A stretch of DNA of 8,373 nucleotides, taken from CAYSPU01 sp964432995 (lineage in GTDB: Bacteria; Verrucomicrobiota; Verrucomicrobiia; Limisphaerales; JAHDYP01). Position numbers and translations under genes: made by a program. Each line of letters opens with the position of its first letter. The first letter of the stretch is position 1. This document shows positions 1 through 5,921 of the stretch, one piece after another. The notes under the pieces were generated by a model that worked only from the letters and a program-made list of their open reading frames with translations, made no database searches and had not been told where the DNA came from. The stretch covers positions 1 to 8,373 of the forward strand of contig CAYSPU010000255.1 of NCBI GenBank assembly GCA_964432995.1. The letters are read 5' to 3'.

Positions 1-6
1 AAAGCG

Positions 7-40
7 CGTCCGGCGGGTGGGGCTGCTGCCCGCCGGGACG
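7..40. repeat. GC-rich inverted repeat (hairpin) upstream of the DAHP synthase gene
   Basis: Positions 7-17 (CGTCCGGCGGG) pair with 29-40 (CCCGCCGGGACG) across an 11-base loop, with one bulged base. The helix would be very stable. No T-run follows on the plus strand, so a classical intrinsic terminator is not supported. It could end transcription of a gene left of the window, or be a leader structure of the aromatic biosynthesis gene whose start lies about 140 bases downstream. The pairing is seen directly; the role is unknown. Confidence 0.5.
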
Positions 41-182
41 TCGGGCGGTCCGGAGAGGGTCATTGGGCGAGCGGTTCCTTCCTTGCCGGCTCGGACCGTT
101 TTCGCCATCGTCGGGAAGGACTCTGGTATCAAGGTGCGCTTGGGCGACGGGGAGTCGTCGGGGTGCGTTGGACGATCAAGCT

Positions 183-1589
183 GTGAAGAATTCGAAGAAC
201 AAGACGGTGTCGGAGGCGGACCGCCCCTCGGCGGGGGTGGCGGGCTGGTCGCCTGTGAGTTGGAAGGACAAACCGATCGAGCAAGCGCCGGCGTATCCGG
301 ATCCGGCGGCCCTGCAGAGCGCGGTTGACCATTTGGCGCAGTTGCCGCCGCTGGTGACCAGTTGGGAGATCGAACGGCTGCGCGCGCAGATCGCCGACGC
401 GGCGGAAGGGCGACGCTTCGTCATGCAAGGGGGGGATTGCGCGGAGATGTTCGCCGAATGCCACCCGGACATCATCACGAGCAAGCTGAAGATTCTGCTG
501 CAGATGAGCCTGGTGTTGGTCGACGGCCTCAAGCGTCCGGTGATCCGGGTGGGCCGGTTCGGCGGCCAATACGCCAAGCCGCGGTCGAGCCCGACCGAAG
601 CACGCTCGGGACGGACGTTGCCCTCCTACTACGGGGATCTGATCAACGGGGTGGAGTTTACGGAGGCGGAGCGGACGCCGAATCCGGAGCGGATGGTGAC
701 GGCGTATCATCACGCGGCGATGACGCTGAACTTCATCCGGGCGCTGGTGGAAGGTGGGTTCGCCGATCTCCACCACCCGGAGTATTGGGACCTGAACTTC
801 CTCGGCAAGGCGGGCCTGACGACGGAGAGCCGGTCGGACTACCGGGGGCGCGTGCAGGCGGTGGCCAACGCGGTGGAGATGATGGAGATTCTGACGGGCC
901 AGCGGATGCACGACTTGACGCGGACGGAGTTCTACACCAGCCACGAGGGTTTGAGCCTGCATTACGAGTCGGCGCTGACGCGTCAGGTGCCGCGCCGGCC
1001 CGGGCTCTACTACAACCTGGGTTGCCACCTGCCGTGGATCGGGGATCGCACCCGCGGCCTGGACGGGGCGCACATCGAGTACTTCCGCGGAATCCGGAAT
1101 CCAATCGGGGTGAAGATTGGTCCGAACATTACGCCGAACGAGTTGGTGCGATTGATGGACCTGTTGGATCCGGCGCGGGAACCGGGAGACCTGGTGCTCA
1201 TCCCGCGGCTCGGGGCGGACCGGGTGAAGACGATGTTGCCGCCGTTGATCGAGGCGGCGACGCGTTCGGGGCACCGTCCGGCCTGGGTGTGCGACCCGAT
1301 GCACGCCAACACGGTCTGCACCCGGGGGGGACGGAAGACACGGCACGTCGACGCGATCCTGCGGGAGTTGGCCGACTCGATTGATGTGCATGAGTCCATG
1401 GGGTCAGTGCTGGCGGGGGTGCACTGCGAGTTGACGGCGGAGAACGTGACGGAGTGCGTCGGCGGGGCCAGCGGCGTGACCGAAGACGACCTGGCGGCGT
1501 TCTACCAGACGCACTGCGATCCGCGGCTGAACTACGAGCAGGCAATGGAGATCGCCTTCGCCATCGCCCGCCGGATGGAGCGGAAGTAG
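183..1589 (+). CDS. aroG: 3-deoxy-D-arabino-heptulosonate 7-phosphate (DAHP) synthase, class II
   Basis: This enzyme condenses phosphoenolpyruvate with erythrose 4-phosphate to DAHP, the first committed step of the shikimate pathway (EC 2.5.1.54), in the cytosol. With a GTG start at 183 the protein has 468 residues, the usual class II size. Family motifs run in order: SWKDKP near the N-terminus, GGDCAE, GQYAKPRS, FYTSHEG, WIGDRTRGLDGAH, RNPIGVKIGP, WVCDPMHANT, HCELTAENVTEC and CDPRLN. The expected metal ligands are C86, H374, E416 and D446, in the same order and spacing as in Mycobacterium tuberculosis AroG (C87, H369, E411, D441). All are present, so the enzyme should be active. The frame is open upstream to a TTG at 63, but those 40 residues do not resemble the family and the GAGAGGG there lies only three bases before the TTG. 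The GTG at 183 has only a weak GGA ten bases upstream, so the exact start is uncertain. The symbol follows the mycobacterial name; class II naming varies. Confidence 0.95.
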   Translation: MKNSKNKTVSEADRPSAGVAGWSPVSWKDKPIEQAPAYPDPAALQSAVDHLAQLPPLVTSWEIERLRAQIADAAEGRRFVMQGGDCAEMFAECHPDIITSKLKILLQMSLVLVDGLKRPVIRVGRFGGQYAKPRSSPTEARSGRTLPSYYGDLINGVEFTEAERTPNPERMVTAYHHAAMTLNFIRALVEGGFADLHHPEYWDLNFLGKAGLTTESRSDYRGRVQAVANAVEMMEILTGQRMHDLTRTEFYTSHEGLSLHYESALTRQVPRRPGLYYNLGCHLPWIGDRTRGLDGAHIEYFRGIRNPIGVKIGPNITPNELVRLMDLLDPAREPGDLVLIPRLGADRVKTMLPPLIEAATRSGHRPAWVCDPMHANTVCTRGGRKTRHVDAILRELADSIDVHESMGSVLAGVHCELTAENVTECVGGASGVTEDDLAAFYQTHCDPRLNYEQAMEIAFAIARRMERK

Positions 1590-1601
1590 GGGGCGGGTCG
1601 G

Positions 1602-1629
1602 GAGCCAGAAGCCAGGAGTCAGGAGACGG
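1602..1629. repeat. Four degenerate tandem heptamers
   Basis: Four consecutive seven-base units are seen: GAGCCAG, AAGCCAG, GAGTCAG and GAGACGG. They lie just after the DAHP synthase stop codon and before the next gene. No hairpin or T-run is present. The heptamer pitch suggests a small tandem-repeat element of the kind that grows and shrinks by slippage. Its function is unknown. Confidence 0.6.
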
Positions 1630-1661
1630 GCTGCAGACCGTTCACGGGGAAAGGACGCGGC

Positions 1662-1943
1662 ATGCCGGTCGATCGATCTGAAACGCCAGAAACGTGTCCG
1701 GTGTGCGGCGCGGATGTCCCACCGGGCGCCCGGGCATGTCCGGAATGCGGATCCGACGAGCGCACGGGATGGTCGGAGCGCGCGCGGCTGGATGGATTGG
1801 GGTTGCCGGACGAGGAGTTCGATTACGAGGGGTTTGTGCGCGAGGAGTTCGGCGGGGAGCGGAGACGGACGTGGATGGGGTGGTTCTGGTGGGCGGTGGC
1901 GGTGGCGGTGCTGGTGGTGTTTGTCTGGTTCTTCGTTCGCTGA
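1662..1943 (+). CDS. Small zinc-ribbon protein with a C-terminal transmembrane anchor
   Basis: The 93-residue protein has two CPxCG knuckles: CPVCG at 12-16 and CPECG at 26-30, separated by a short PPGARA turn. This is a typical four-cysteine zinc ribbon of the kind that begins many small bacterial membrane proteins. An acidic linker (about 32-66) follows, then a basic RRR at 67-69 and one hydrophobic, Trp/Val/Phe-rich helix (about 71-92) ending in the terminal Arg. The basic residues before the helix would keep the zinc ribbon in the cytoplasm, making it a tail-anchored inner-membrane protein. AAGGA sits six bases before the ATG, which supports this start. The gene is 72 bases after the DAHP synthase gene on the same strand and may be cotranscribed with it. 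Its role is unknown; it may be a small metal-binding or scaffolding protein. Confidence 0.85.
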   Translation: MPVDRSETPETCPVCGADVPPGARACPECGSDERTGWSERARLDGLGLPDEEFDYEGFVREEFGGERRRTWMGWFWWAVAVAVLVVFVWFFVR

Positions 1944-1990
1944 TTACCTCTTCAGCTTTCGAATCGCCGGAGCCCCGCGCCTTTCGGATC

Positions 1991-2008
1991 GCGGGTCTTC
2001 TGACCCGC
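1991..2008. repeat. Perfect hairpin downstream of the zinc-ribbon gene
   Basis: GCGGGTC (1991-1997) and GACCCGC (2002-2008) are perfect complements around a TTCT loop. The hairpin starts 48 bases after the zinc-ribbon stop codon. It may help end or stabilise the transcript, but no T-run follows, so it could equally be a REP-like dispersed palindrome. Confidence 0.5.
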
Positions 2009-2073
2009 AGCGGAATGCACACACCTTCGGCTGCGGATCGGGCCGCCTTCGCCAGGGCTGAGGCGGGCCGGGG

Positions 2074-2330
2074 ATGAGTAGTGGGCCCCGGTGAAGGCAG
2101 GTCGTGCGGGTGAGGTCTCGGGAGTCCTCGGCGGCACGTGCAAAACTTTGTTGCACCTACGACAAAAAGTTGCCGCCTCTCCCCGGGGAGGCATTGGCGC
2201 CATGAGGAGTGGGTTCCGGTGATGGGCAGGTCGCCCGGGTGAGGTTCTGGAAGTCCTCGGTGGCACGTGCAAAACTTTGTTGCACCTACGACAAAAAGTT
2301 GCCGCCCCTCCCCGGGGGGGCTTTGGCGCC
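2074..2330. repeat. Tandem pair of ~129-bp direct repeats with internal palindromes
   Basis: Copy 1 (2074-2201) and copy 2 (2202-2330) abut. They agree exactly over 45 bases (2133-2177 against 2262-2306). The left half has scattered substitutions and one single-base insertion in copy 2. Each copy contains a small hairpin, GTGCAA/TTGCAC with a seven-base loop (2138-2156 and 2267-2285), followed by a C-run/G-run block. That block is a perfect palindrome in copy 1 (CTCCCCGGGGAG, 2179-2190) and degraded in copy 2. Reading frames crossing the unit are low-complexity and resemble no protein family. Together with the hairpin at 1991-2008, this fills the 1944-2389 gap, where I see no gene. The unit looks like a dispersed non-coding repeat that has duplicated in place. 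Confidence 0.8.
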
Positions 2331-2389
2331 CCGAGGTCACGGACTGCGACGGGCTCCAGGCGGCAGCTTGATCGTCTTTCCCCCTTCTC

Positions 2390-3973
2390 TCACCCGCGGA
2401 GGTAGGCGAGGGCTTTCGGGAGGGCGATGTTGTTGCCGAACAGGTCTTCGCCGTAGCCGTTTTCCGCCAGCAGCCGGATGTCAGCGAGAATCCGCCGGTC
2501 CCCCCGGAAGACGGCGGTGAGAGCGGAGACGATGTCGATCTTGCCCAAGGAGTGGAGGCGGGTGATCTCATCAATCAGAAGGGTCAGTTCGGGGCCGACC
2601 GGTTGTCTGGGGGGCTGAATGGCGGGGACGGGTTGTTCGTAGACCACGATGCGTCCGCGTTCGGCCAGGGTGAGGATGACCCGGCGGATGACCCGCACGA
2701 AGTCGTCCTCGGCGGTCCGGCCGGCTTCGTCGACGAGTTGGGCGATTTCGGTGGCGAGCCGACGCCGTTTGACGGCGTTGATCTGCTCATTGGCCCGGAA
2801 GAGTTCCAGGGGTGAGGAAGCGTCGTAGGACTCGTCCTCGAGGGTCATGGTGACGGCGCCGCCGTAGTGGTTGACGATCTTGGCGACCAGTGTCGAGGGG
2901 CGGACGTGGAATCCACGGTAGCGGGGAATGGGGAGGGTGGCTTCCCCGAGTTCGGCGTAGCGACGGAGGAGCTGCTGGCAGAACTCGCGTCCGGCGCGGA
3001 GGAACCGGACGCTGAACAGCAACGCGTATTGCTGGAGGACGGCGCGAAGGGTTTCGACGTCCACGGCGGGGGCGACGTCGCTGCCGGGCACGAGGGCGGC
3101 GTCCGGCGCAACGGCGGCGGCGCGGGCGTGGCGTTCGTAGTAGTGGGCGAGGTCGGTGGCGATTTCGAGAAGATGGTAGATGACCGAGACATGACCGCGG
3201 AGCGAGCGAAGCGCGGAGTCGGTATGTTCGACGTCCGTTTTGGAGACGTAGGTATCGTAGAGGGCCTGGAGGTTGTGGAAGCGGTGTTCGAGGTCGCGGA
3301 GTTCGGCTTCGCCTGGCGGTTCGAGGGGCGGGCGGGCGGTGGCGTCGGCCGGGGCACCGGTGTGCTGCGCCAGGAACTCGCAGCTCGCCGACAGATTCAG
3401 AAAGGCGGTGGCGAGCTTGGCGACGGTTTCGCCCGCGGACAGGACATGCCGCAGAGCGCGATCCTGGGGGAGCAGGCCCGGCGGGAGTTCCTCTCCGCAC
3501 ACGGTGCTCGCCTCGACCGGCAGCGCGAGTCGGGTGCCGTCCCCCGCCAATTGATGGGCGACTCTCGCGATCACGCGGCCGGTGAAGTGAAGCGCCGACC
3601 GCGTGGCCTGCTCGAAGTCGCCTTCCACCGGCAGCAGTTGGTAGTTGGGGGCGGTGTGCTGCAAGTGCAGGAGCACGTAATGCACCCGGGTGAAGAGTTT
3701 TGCCGCCGCCACCCCGCGTCGGAAACTGTTCCAGCGGGCGTTGTTCAAGGCACCATACGCATCCAGCAACTCCTCCAACTGGGTGGCCTGCGACAACATC
3801 GACGCCAGAAACGGCCGGGTCAAAACCGCGGTGAACGCCGTGCCGCTGGGCGCGTCCAGCGAGGTGAGGGCGCGACACAAGCCCATCAGCGAACCCGCGC
3901 GGGACGCCATGAGCGCTTGAAAACGCCCCGCCTCCACCGTCGGCACCACCGTGCCTGCACCTTGGCTGTTCAT
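2390..3973 (-). CDS. Large helical protein with an HPr-like phosphocarrier domain
   Basis: The 527-residue protein has an Ala/Leu-rich, mostly helical first two thirds (about 15-345) that I do not recognise, with an acidic, proline-containing linker near 205-225. At about 347-440 it resembles HPr, the phosphocarrier of the sugar phosphotransferase system. The segment RGFHVRPSTLVAKIV (353-367) matches the HPr active-site pattern GxHxRP followed by an amphipathic helix, so H356 would be the phosphorylated His15 equivalent. YDASSPLEL (383-391) falls where HPr has the regulatory serine loop, with S387 near Ser46. A further 85 residues follow. Free HPr is about 85-90 residues, so this is a fusion and probably a regulator or phosphoryl-transfer partner rather than a sugar-uptake component. 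No signal peptide or membrane helix is seen, so it is likely cytosolic. ATG 3973 is the first start in the frame but has no clear ribosome-binding site. The HPr call is by eye. Confidence 0.75.
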   Translation of the reverse strand: MNSQGAGTVVPTVEAGRFQALMASRAGSLMGLCRALTSLDAPSGTAFTAVLTRPFLASMLSQATQLEELLDAYGALNNARWNSFRRGVAAAKLFTRVHYVLLHLQHTAPNYQLLPVEGDFEQATRSALHFTGRVIARVAHQLAGDGTRLALPVEASTVCGEELPPGLLPQDRALRHVLSAGETVAKLATAFLNLSASCEFLAQHTGAPADATARPPLEPPGEAELRDLEHRFHNLQALYDTYVSKTDVEHTDSALRSLRGHVSVIYHLLEIATDLAHYYERHARAAAVAPDAALVPGSDVAPAVDVETLRAVLQQYALLFSVRFLRAGREFCQQLLRRYAELGEATLPIPRYRGFHVRPSTLVAKIVNHYGGAVTMTLEDESYDASSPLELFRANEQINAVKRRRLATEIAQLVDEAGRTAEDDFVRVIRRVILTLAERGRIVVYEQPVPAIQPPRQPVGPELTLLIDEITRLHSLGKIDIVSALTAVFRGDRRILADIRLLAENGYGEDLFGNNIALPKALAYLRG

Positions 3974-4137
3974 CCGCTGACAGTGTGCCGAAAGAGGGCG
4001 TCGGTTGCACTGCTTTCTTTGGTTCCAGGATCAGGCCGTGGACGGCACCGTGTTGACTCGGTGTTGGCCATCGGCAACCATCCACGCCCGAGAGTCGGCC
4101 TCGCCCGCGCGGTGCGACGGCGGGCCGCTCCGAAACG

Positions 4138-4560
4138 ATGCTCCGGCAGGCAACAACCGAATTCGCCGTCGCCACCCGCGGTCGCGGGCTCCAGGAGGTG
4201 ACCGCCGAGATCGCGGCGTGGGTCGGGCGCTGCGGTTTCCGGACGGGACTGCTCACCTTGCACCTGCGGCACACGTCGGCTTCGCTCCTGATCCAGGAGA
4301 ACGCGGACCCCGAGGTTCGGGCGGACCTGGAGCGCTTTTTCAGTCGGCTCGTGCCGGATGGCGACCGGTTGTTTCGGCACACGCTCGAGGGGGAGGACGA
4401 CATGCCGGCACACGTGCGCACCGCCCTGACCACAGTCAACCTCAGCATCCCCGTGACCGACGGGGCGCTGGCCCTGGGCACGTGGCAGGGCATCTACGTC
4501 TGGGAACACCGGCGTCGACCCCATACCCGCCGGATCCTGGCCCACTTGGTCGGAGAATAA
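4138..4560 (+). CDS. yjbQ: YjbQ/UPF0047 family protein, possible secondary thiamine-phosphate synthase
   Basis: This 140-residue protein matches the YjbQ (UPF0047) family over its whole length. Diagnostic segments are LTLHLRHTSASLLIQENADPEVR (39-61, with H45, S47, S49, E54, N55, D57), FRHTLEGEDDMPAHV (79-93) and LGTWQGIYVWEHR (113-125). Family members are compact trimeric proteins. Escherichia coli YjbQ can supply weak thiamine-phosphate synthase activity in place of ThiE, which is why the family carries that name, but its physiological role is unsettled. The conserved His and Asp/Glu residues are intact and the length is normal. The gene is divergent from the HPr-fusion gene with 164 bases between them. 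The start has no strong ribosome-binding site, yet no upstream extension fits the family. No thiamine genes are nearby. Confidence 0.93.
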   Translation: MLRQATTEFAVATRGRGLQEVTAEIAAWVGRCGFRTGLLTLHLRHTSASLLIQENADPEVRADLERFFSRLVPDGDRLFRHTLEGEDDMPAHVRTALTTVNLSIPVTDGALALGTWQGIYVWEHRRRPHTRRILAHLVGE

Positions 4561-4574
4561 GCCGGCCCATGGCA

Positions 4575-4678
4575 GTGCGACGGTGGGGCGGTACGACGGT
4601 GGGACAGTGGGGCGGTGCGACGGTCCGACAGTGCGACGGTACGACGGTACGACAGGGCGACGGTGAGGTGGTGGGACG
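4575..4678. repeat. Thirteen tandem octamers, consensus GTGCGACG
   Basis: Thirteen consecutive eight-base units fill exactly 104 bases, starting 14 bases after the yjbQ stop codon. Most begin GT and end in GACG or GACA (GTGCGACG, GTACGACG, GTGGGACA, GTGGGGCG and similar). An eight-base period does not preserve reading frame, and the translated frames are low-complexity, so this is not coding. There are no unique spacers, so it is not a CRISPR array. It is a degenerate minisatellite probably made by slippage, in a 4561-4844 gap with no gene. Confidence 0.85.
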
Positions 4679-4733
4679 ATGCGGCGGAGGCTCTTCGGCG
4701 GAACGGAGTGACCTTGCGCTTGAGAGCAATTGC

Positions 4734-4782
4734 GGTGCATGCGTTTTGGGTTTTGAACAGAAGACCGCAGAGAACCGCAAAG
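4734..4782. repeat. 49-bp direct repeat, copy A
   Basis: This 49-base stretch recurs in the same orientation at 5258-5306 with only two substitutions, at 4741 and 4755. It lies beyond the 3' end of the GxxExxY gene, while the other copy covers that gene's start. It contains the CCGCAGAGAACCGCAAAG motif. On the minus strand it carries an ATG at the same place as the GxxExxY start, but here the frame runs into the octamer array, so it looks like a leader without its gene. Confidence 0.85.
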
Positions 4783-4826
4783 ACTCGAGTGGGAATGAAT
4801 AGTCCTTTGCGGCTCTTCGCGGCTTC
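4760..4826. repeat. Long imperfect inverted repeat at the 3' end of the GxxExxY gene
   Basis: Arms 4760-4785 and 4801-4826 (26 bases each) are near-complementary around a 15-base loop, with only a few bulged bases. The left arm is the inner half of the 49-bp repeat; the right arm looks like a diverged inverted copy of it. On the minus strand the structure starts 19 bases after the GxxExxY stop codon, so it could act as a transcript-end hairpin. No T-run follows. Confidence 0.65.
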
Positions 4827-4844
4827 CGTTGATTGCGTTGCGGG

Positions 4845-5264
4845 TTACCCTCGGTGAATCCGGGTTGCGTCGGCGTCCTGCAGGATCATCCGGTGGGCCC
4901 CATCGACAAGCCTCAGTTCGTGGAAGTTGATCAGCAGCCCCAGCGGCACATCGAGCAGCTTCAGGTAGCTCAGAAGTTGGGCCTTGTGAATCGGCAGGAC
5001 CTCGTCAACCGACTTCAGTTCGAGAATCAAACAGTCGTCGACGAACACGTCCAACCGCAGTGGCTCTTCAAAAACGTAACCCTTGTACTCGATGGGCACA
5101 ATGACCTGTTGGCGAGCGGGGATACCGCGGAGGGCGAGTTCCCGCATCAGACATTTTTCGTAGATCGGTTCGAGCAGGCCGGGACCCTTTTCCTTGTGAA
5201 CCTCAATGGCGGCGCCGATGACTTCGCGGGTCCACGCGTGAGCGCGGGGATACTTGGGGTGCAT
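4845..5264 (-). CDS. GxxExxY protein (PD-(D/E)xK nuclease-like)
   Basis: The 139-residue protein belongs to the GxxExxY family, whose members have a PD-(D/E)xK nuclease-like core and unknown function. The naming motif is G29-L-L-E32-P-I-Y35, followed by EKCLMRELALRGI. The candidate metal-binding residues follow: D72 in RLDVFVDD and E82-x-K84 in LILELK. KAQLLSYLKLLDVPLGLLINF (94-114) is the typical family C-terminal half. The length is normal and all key residues are intact. I chose the ATG at 5264 because MHPKYPRAHAWTREVIGAAIEVH is how family members usually begin. The frame extends to an ATG at 5318, but that would translate repeat DNA into 18 unrelated residues. Neither start has a recognisable ribosome-binding site. 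The start codon lies inside one copy of a 49-bp repeat that also occurs beyond the 3' end, so the gene may move or amplify with its repeats. Confidence 0.93.
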   Translation of the reverse strand: MHPKYPRAHAWTREVIGAAIEVHKEKGPGLLEPIYEKCLMRELALRGIPARQQVIVPIEYKGYVFEEPLRLDVFVDDCLILELKSVDEVLPIHKAQLLSYLKLLDVPLGLLINFHELRLVDGAHRMILQDADATRIHRG

Positions 5265-5306
5265 ACGTTTTGGGTTTTCAACAGAAGACCGCAGAGAACC
5301 GCAAAG
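5258..5306. repeat. 49-bp direct repeat, copy B, covering the GxxExxY start and leader
   Basis: Identical to 4734-4782 except for two bases, in the same orientation, 524 bases away. It includes the GxxExxY start codon (5262-5264) and the 42 bases upstream on the minus strand, so the repeat is effectively the 5' leader of the gene. It may hold the promoter or translation signals, since no normal ribosome-binding site is visible. Similarity stops just beyond position 5306. Confidence 0.85.
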
Positions 5307-5318
5307 GGTGGGGAACAT

Positions 5319-5702
5319 TCATGTCCATTGTCTCGAACCCTGGCGGCGCCAGAGCTGCATCCAGGCGCCTCTCTGCTCAGGAGTCTGCTCTGTGAGACGG
5401 AACGCACAGGCGCCAATGCCTTCAGGTCTTCCTGAATTGTGCGTGCCCAATCGCGGCACCTGCGCGGCGCCTCAAGTTTCCCAGCTACAGCCACAAAAGC
5501 CTACTTTCCGCCTCCTCCGATCGTGCATTCGCCCGCGGGTGTTTAGAGGTGGCAGCGGGTGTCCATCTTTTCGTCGAGCCGGAATCGAGACCGTTTCAGG
5601 CCGTACGATTTCGCAAGCGAGATCGAGACTGGTGACATTGAGACGGACGCCTTCTGGTGTCGGCGCAGGCGCTCCTCATGGCCGATACTCAAGCGTTCGT
5701 GC
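5319..5702. other. Gene-poor stretch between the GxxExxY gene and the toxin/immunity pair
   Basis: I see no supportable gene here. Open frames of 70-160 codons cross it on both strands, but they are Arg/Ser-rich, lack ribosome-binding sites, overlap recognised genes out of frame, and match no family I know. The stretch has lower GC than most of the window near 5490-5700. It may contain decayed coding sequence or a dispersed repeat, but nothing inside the window pairs with it. Confidence 0.5.
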
Positions 5703-5921
5703 TCAAGATTCGGAGGTGCGAAGTCCCGGATAGAGCCGGCTGACCATTTCCTCTTCAATCACTTCCGCATACCGTTCTGACTCCTCCCAGTATGCTCCGC
5801 AGGCTGAGCACCTATAGAGAGTCGTGTGGCGCTCCTGATCGACTGCCAGTTCGGTGAGTCGCTGACCAGTTTCCCAGGCCTTGCGGCACACATCACATCC
5901 TTTCTGATTCCATTCCTTCAT
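5703..5921 (-). CDS. Small double-CxxC protein, candidate immunity protein for the RHS toxin
   Basis: The 72-residue protein has two cysteine knuckles, CDVC (9-12) and YRCSAC (36-41), consistent with a small zinc ribbon. A strongly acidic helix follows (EESERYAEVIEEEMVSRLYPG, 46-66). There is no signal peptide or membrane segment, so it should be cytosolic. The ATG at 5921 overlaps the RHS stop codon as ATGA and is preceded five bases upstream by GAGGAGG, so this start is well supported and translation is probably coupled to the toxin gene. An in-frame start further upstream at 5945 would bury the ribosome-binding site inside the gene. Immediately 3' of an RHS gene is the normal place for the cognate immunity gene. 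Its GC (about 55% by hand) matches the toxin tip, not the RHS core. I do not recognise an immunity family, so that role is inferred from position. Confidence 0.8.
   Translation of the reverse strand: MKEWNQKGCDVCRKAWETGQRLTELAVDQERHTTLYRCSACGAYWEESERYAEVIEEEMVSRLYPGLRTSES

Noticed and set aside
63..182. Possible 40-residue N-terminal extension of the DAHP synthase from a TTG at 63
   Set aside because: The extra residues do not resemble the family, the ribosome-binding spacing is too short, and the GTG at 183 gives the usual class II length.
129..1391. 420-codon open frame opposite the DAHP synthase gene
   Set aside because: Its product is Arg/His/Pro-rich and low in complexity, and it lies antisense to a gene with intact catalytic motifs; it is a high-GC shadow.
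1642..2574. 310-codon minus-strand open frame across the zinc-ribbon gene and tandem repeats
   Set aside because: It translates the 129-bp repeat twice and overlaps two better genes in the wrong frame.
4053..4081. Possible yjbQ promoter: TTGACT (4053-4058), 17-base spacer, AACCAT (4076-4081)
   Set aside because: The -35 match is good but the -10 agrees at only three of six positions; one hexamer is not enough in 164 bases.
2867..4201. 444-codon plus-strand frame opposite the HPr-fusion gene
   Set aside because: It is the antisense shadow of a gene with a recognisable domain, and it runs into yjbQ out of frame.
2787..4493. 568-codon minus-strand frame overlapping the HPr-fusion and yjbQ genes
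   Set aside because: The product is Arg/Pro/Ser-rich without family motifs, whereas the overlapped genes have clear ones.
4575..4678. Short regular repeats considered as a CRISPR array
   Set aside because: The units are 8 bases with no spacers and no cas genes nearby.
5147..5494. 115-codon minus-strand frame overlapping the GxxExxY start
   Set aside because: It reads through the 49-bp repeat and into the GxxExxY gene out of frame; no ribosome-binding site or family match.
5543..5758. 71-codon minus-strand frame after the candidate immunity gene
   Set aside because: It starts inside that gene in another frame, has no ribosome-binding site, and the product is a basic low-complexity sequence I cannot assign; decayed sequence remains possible.
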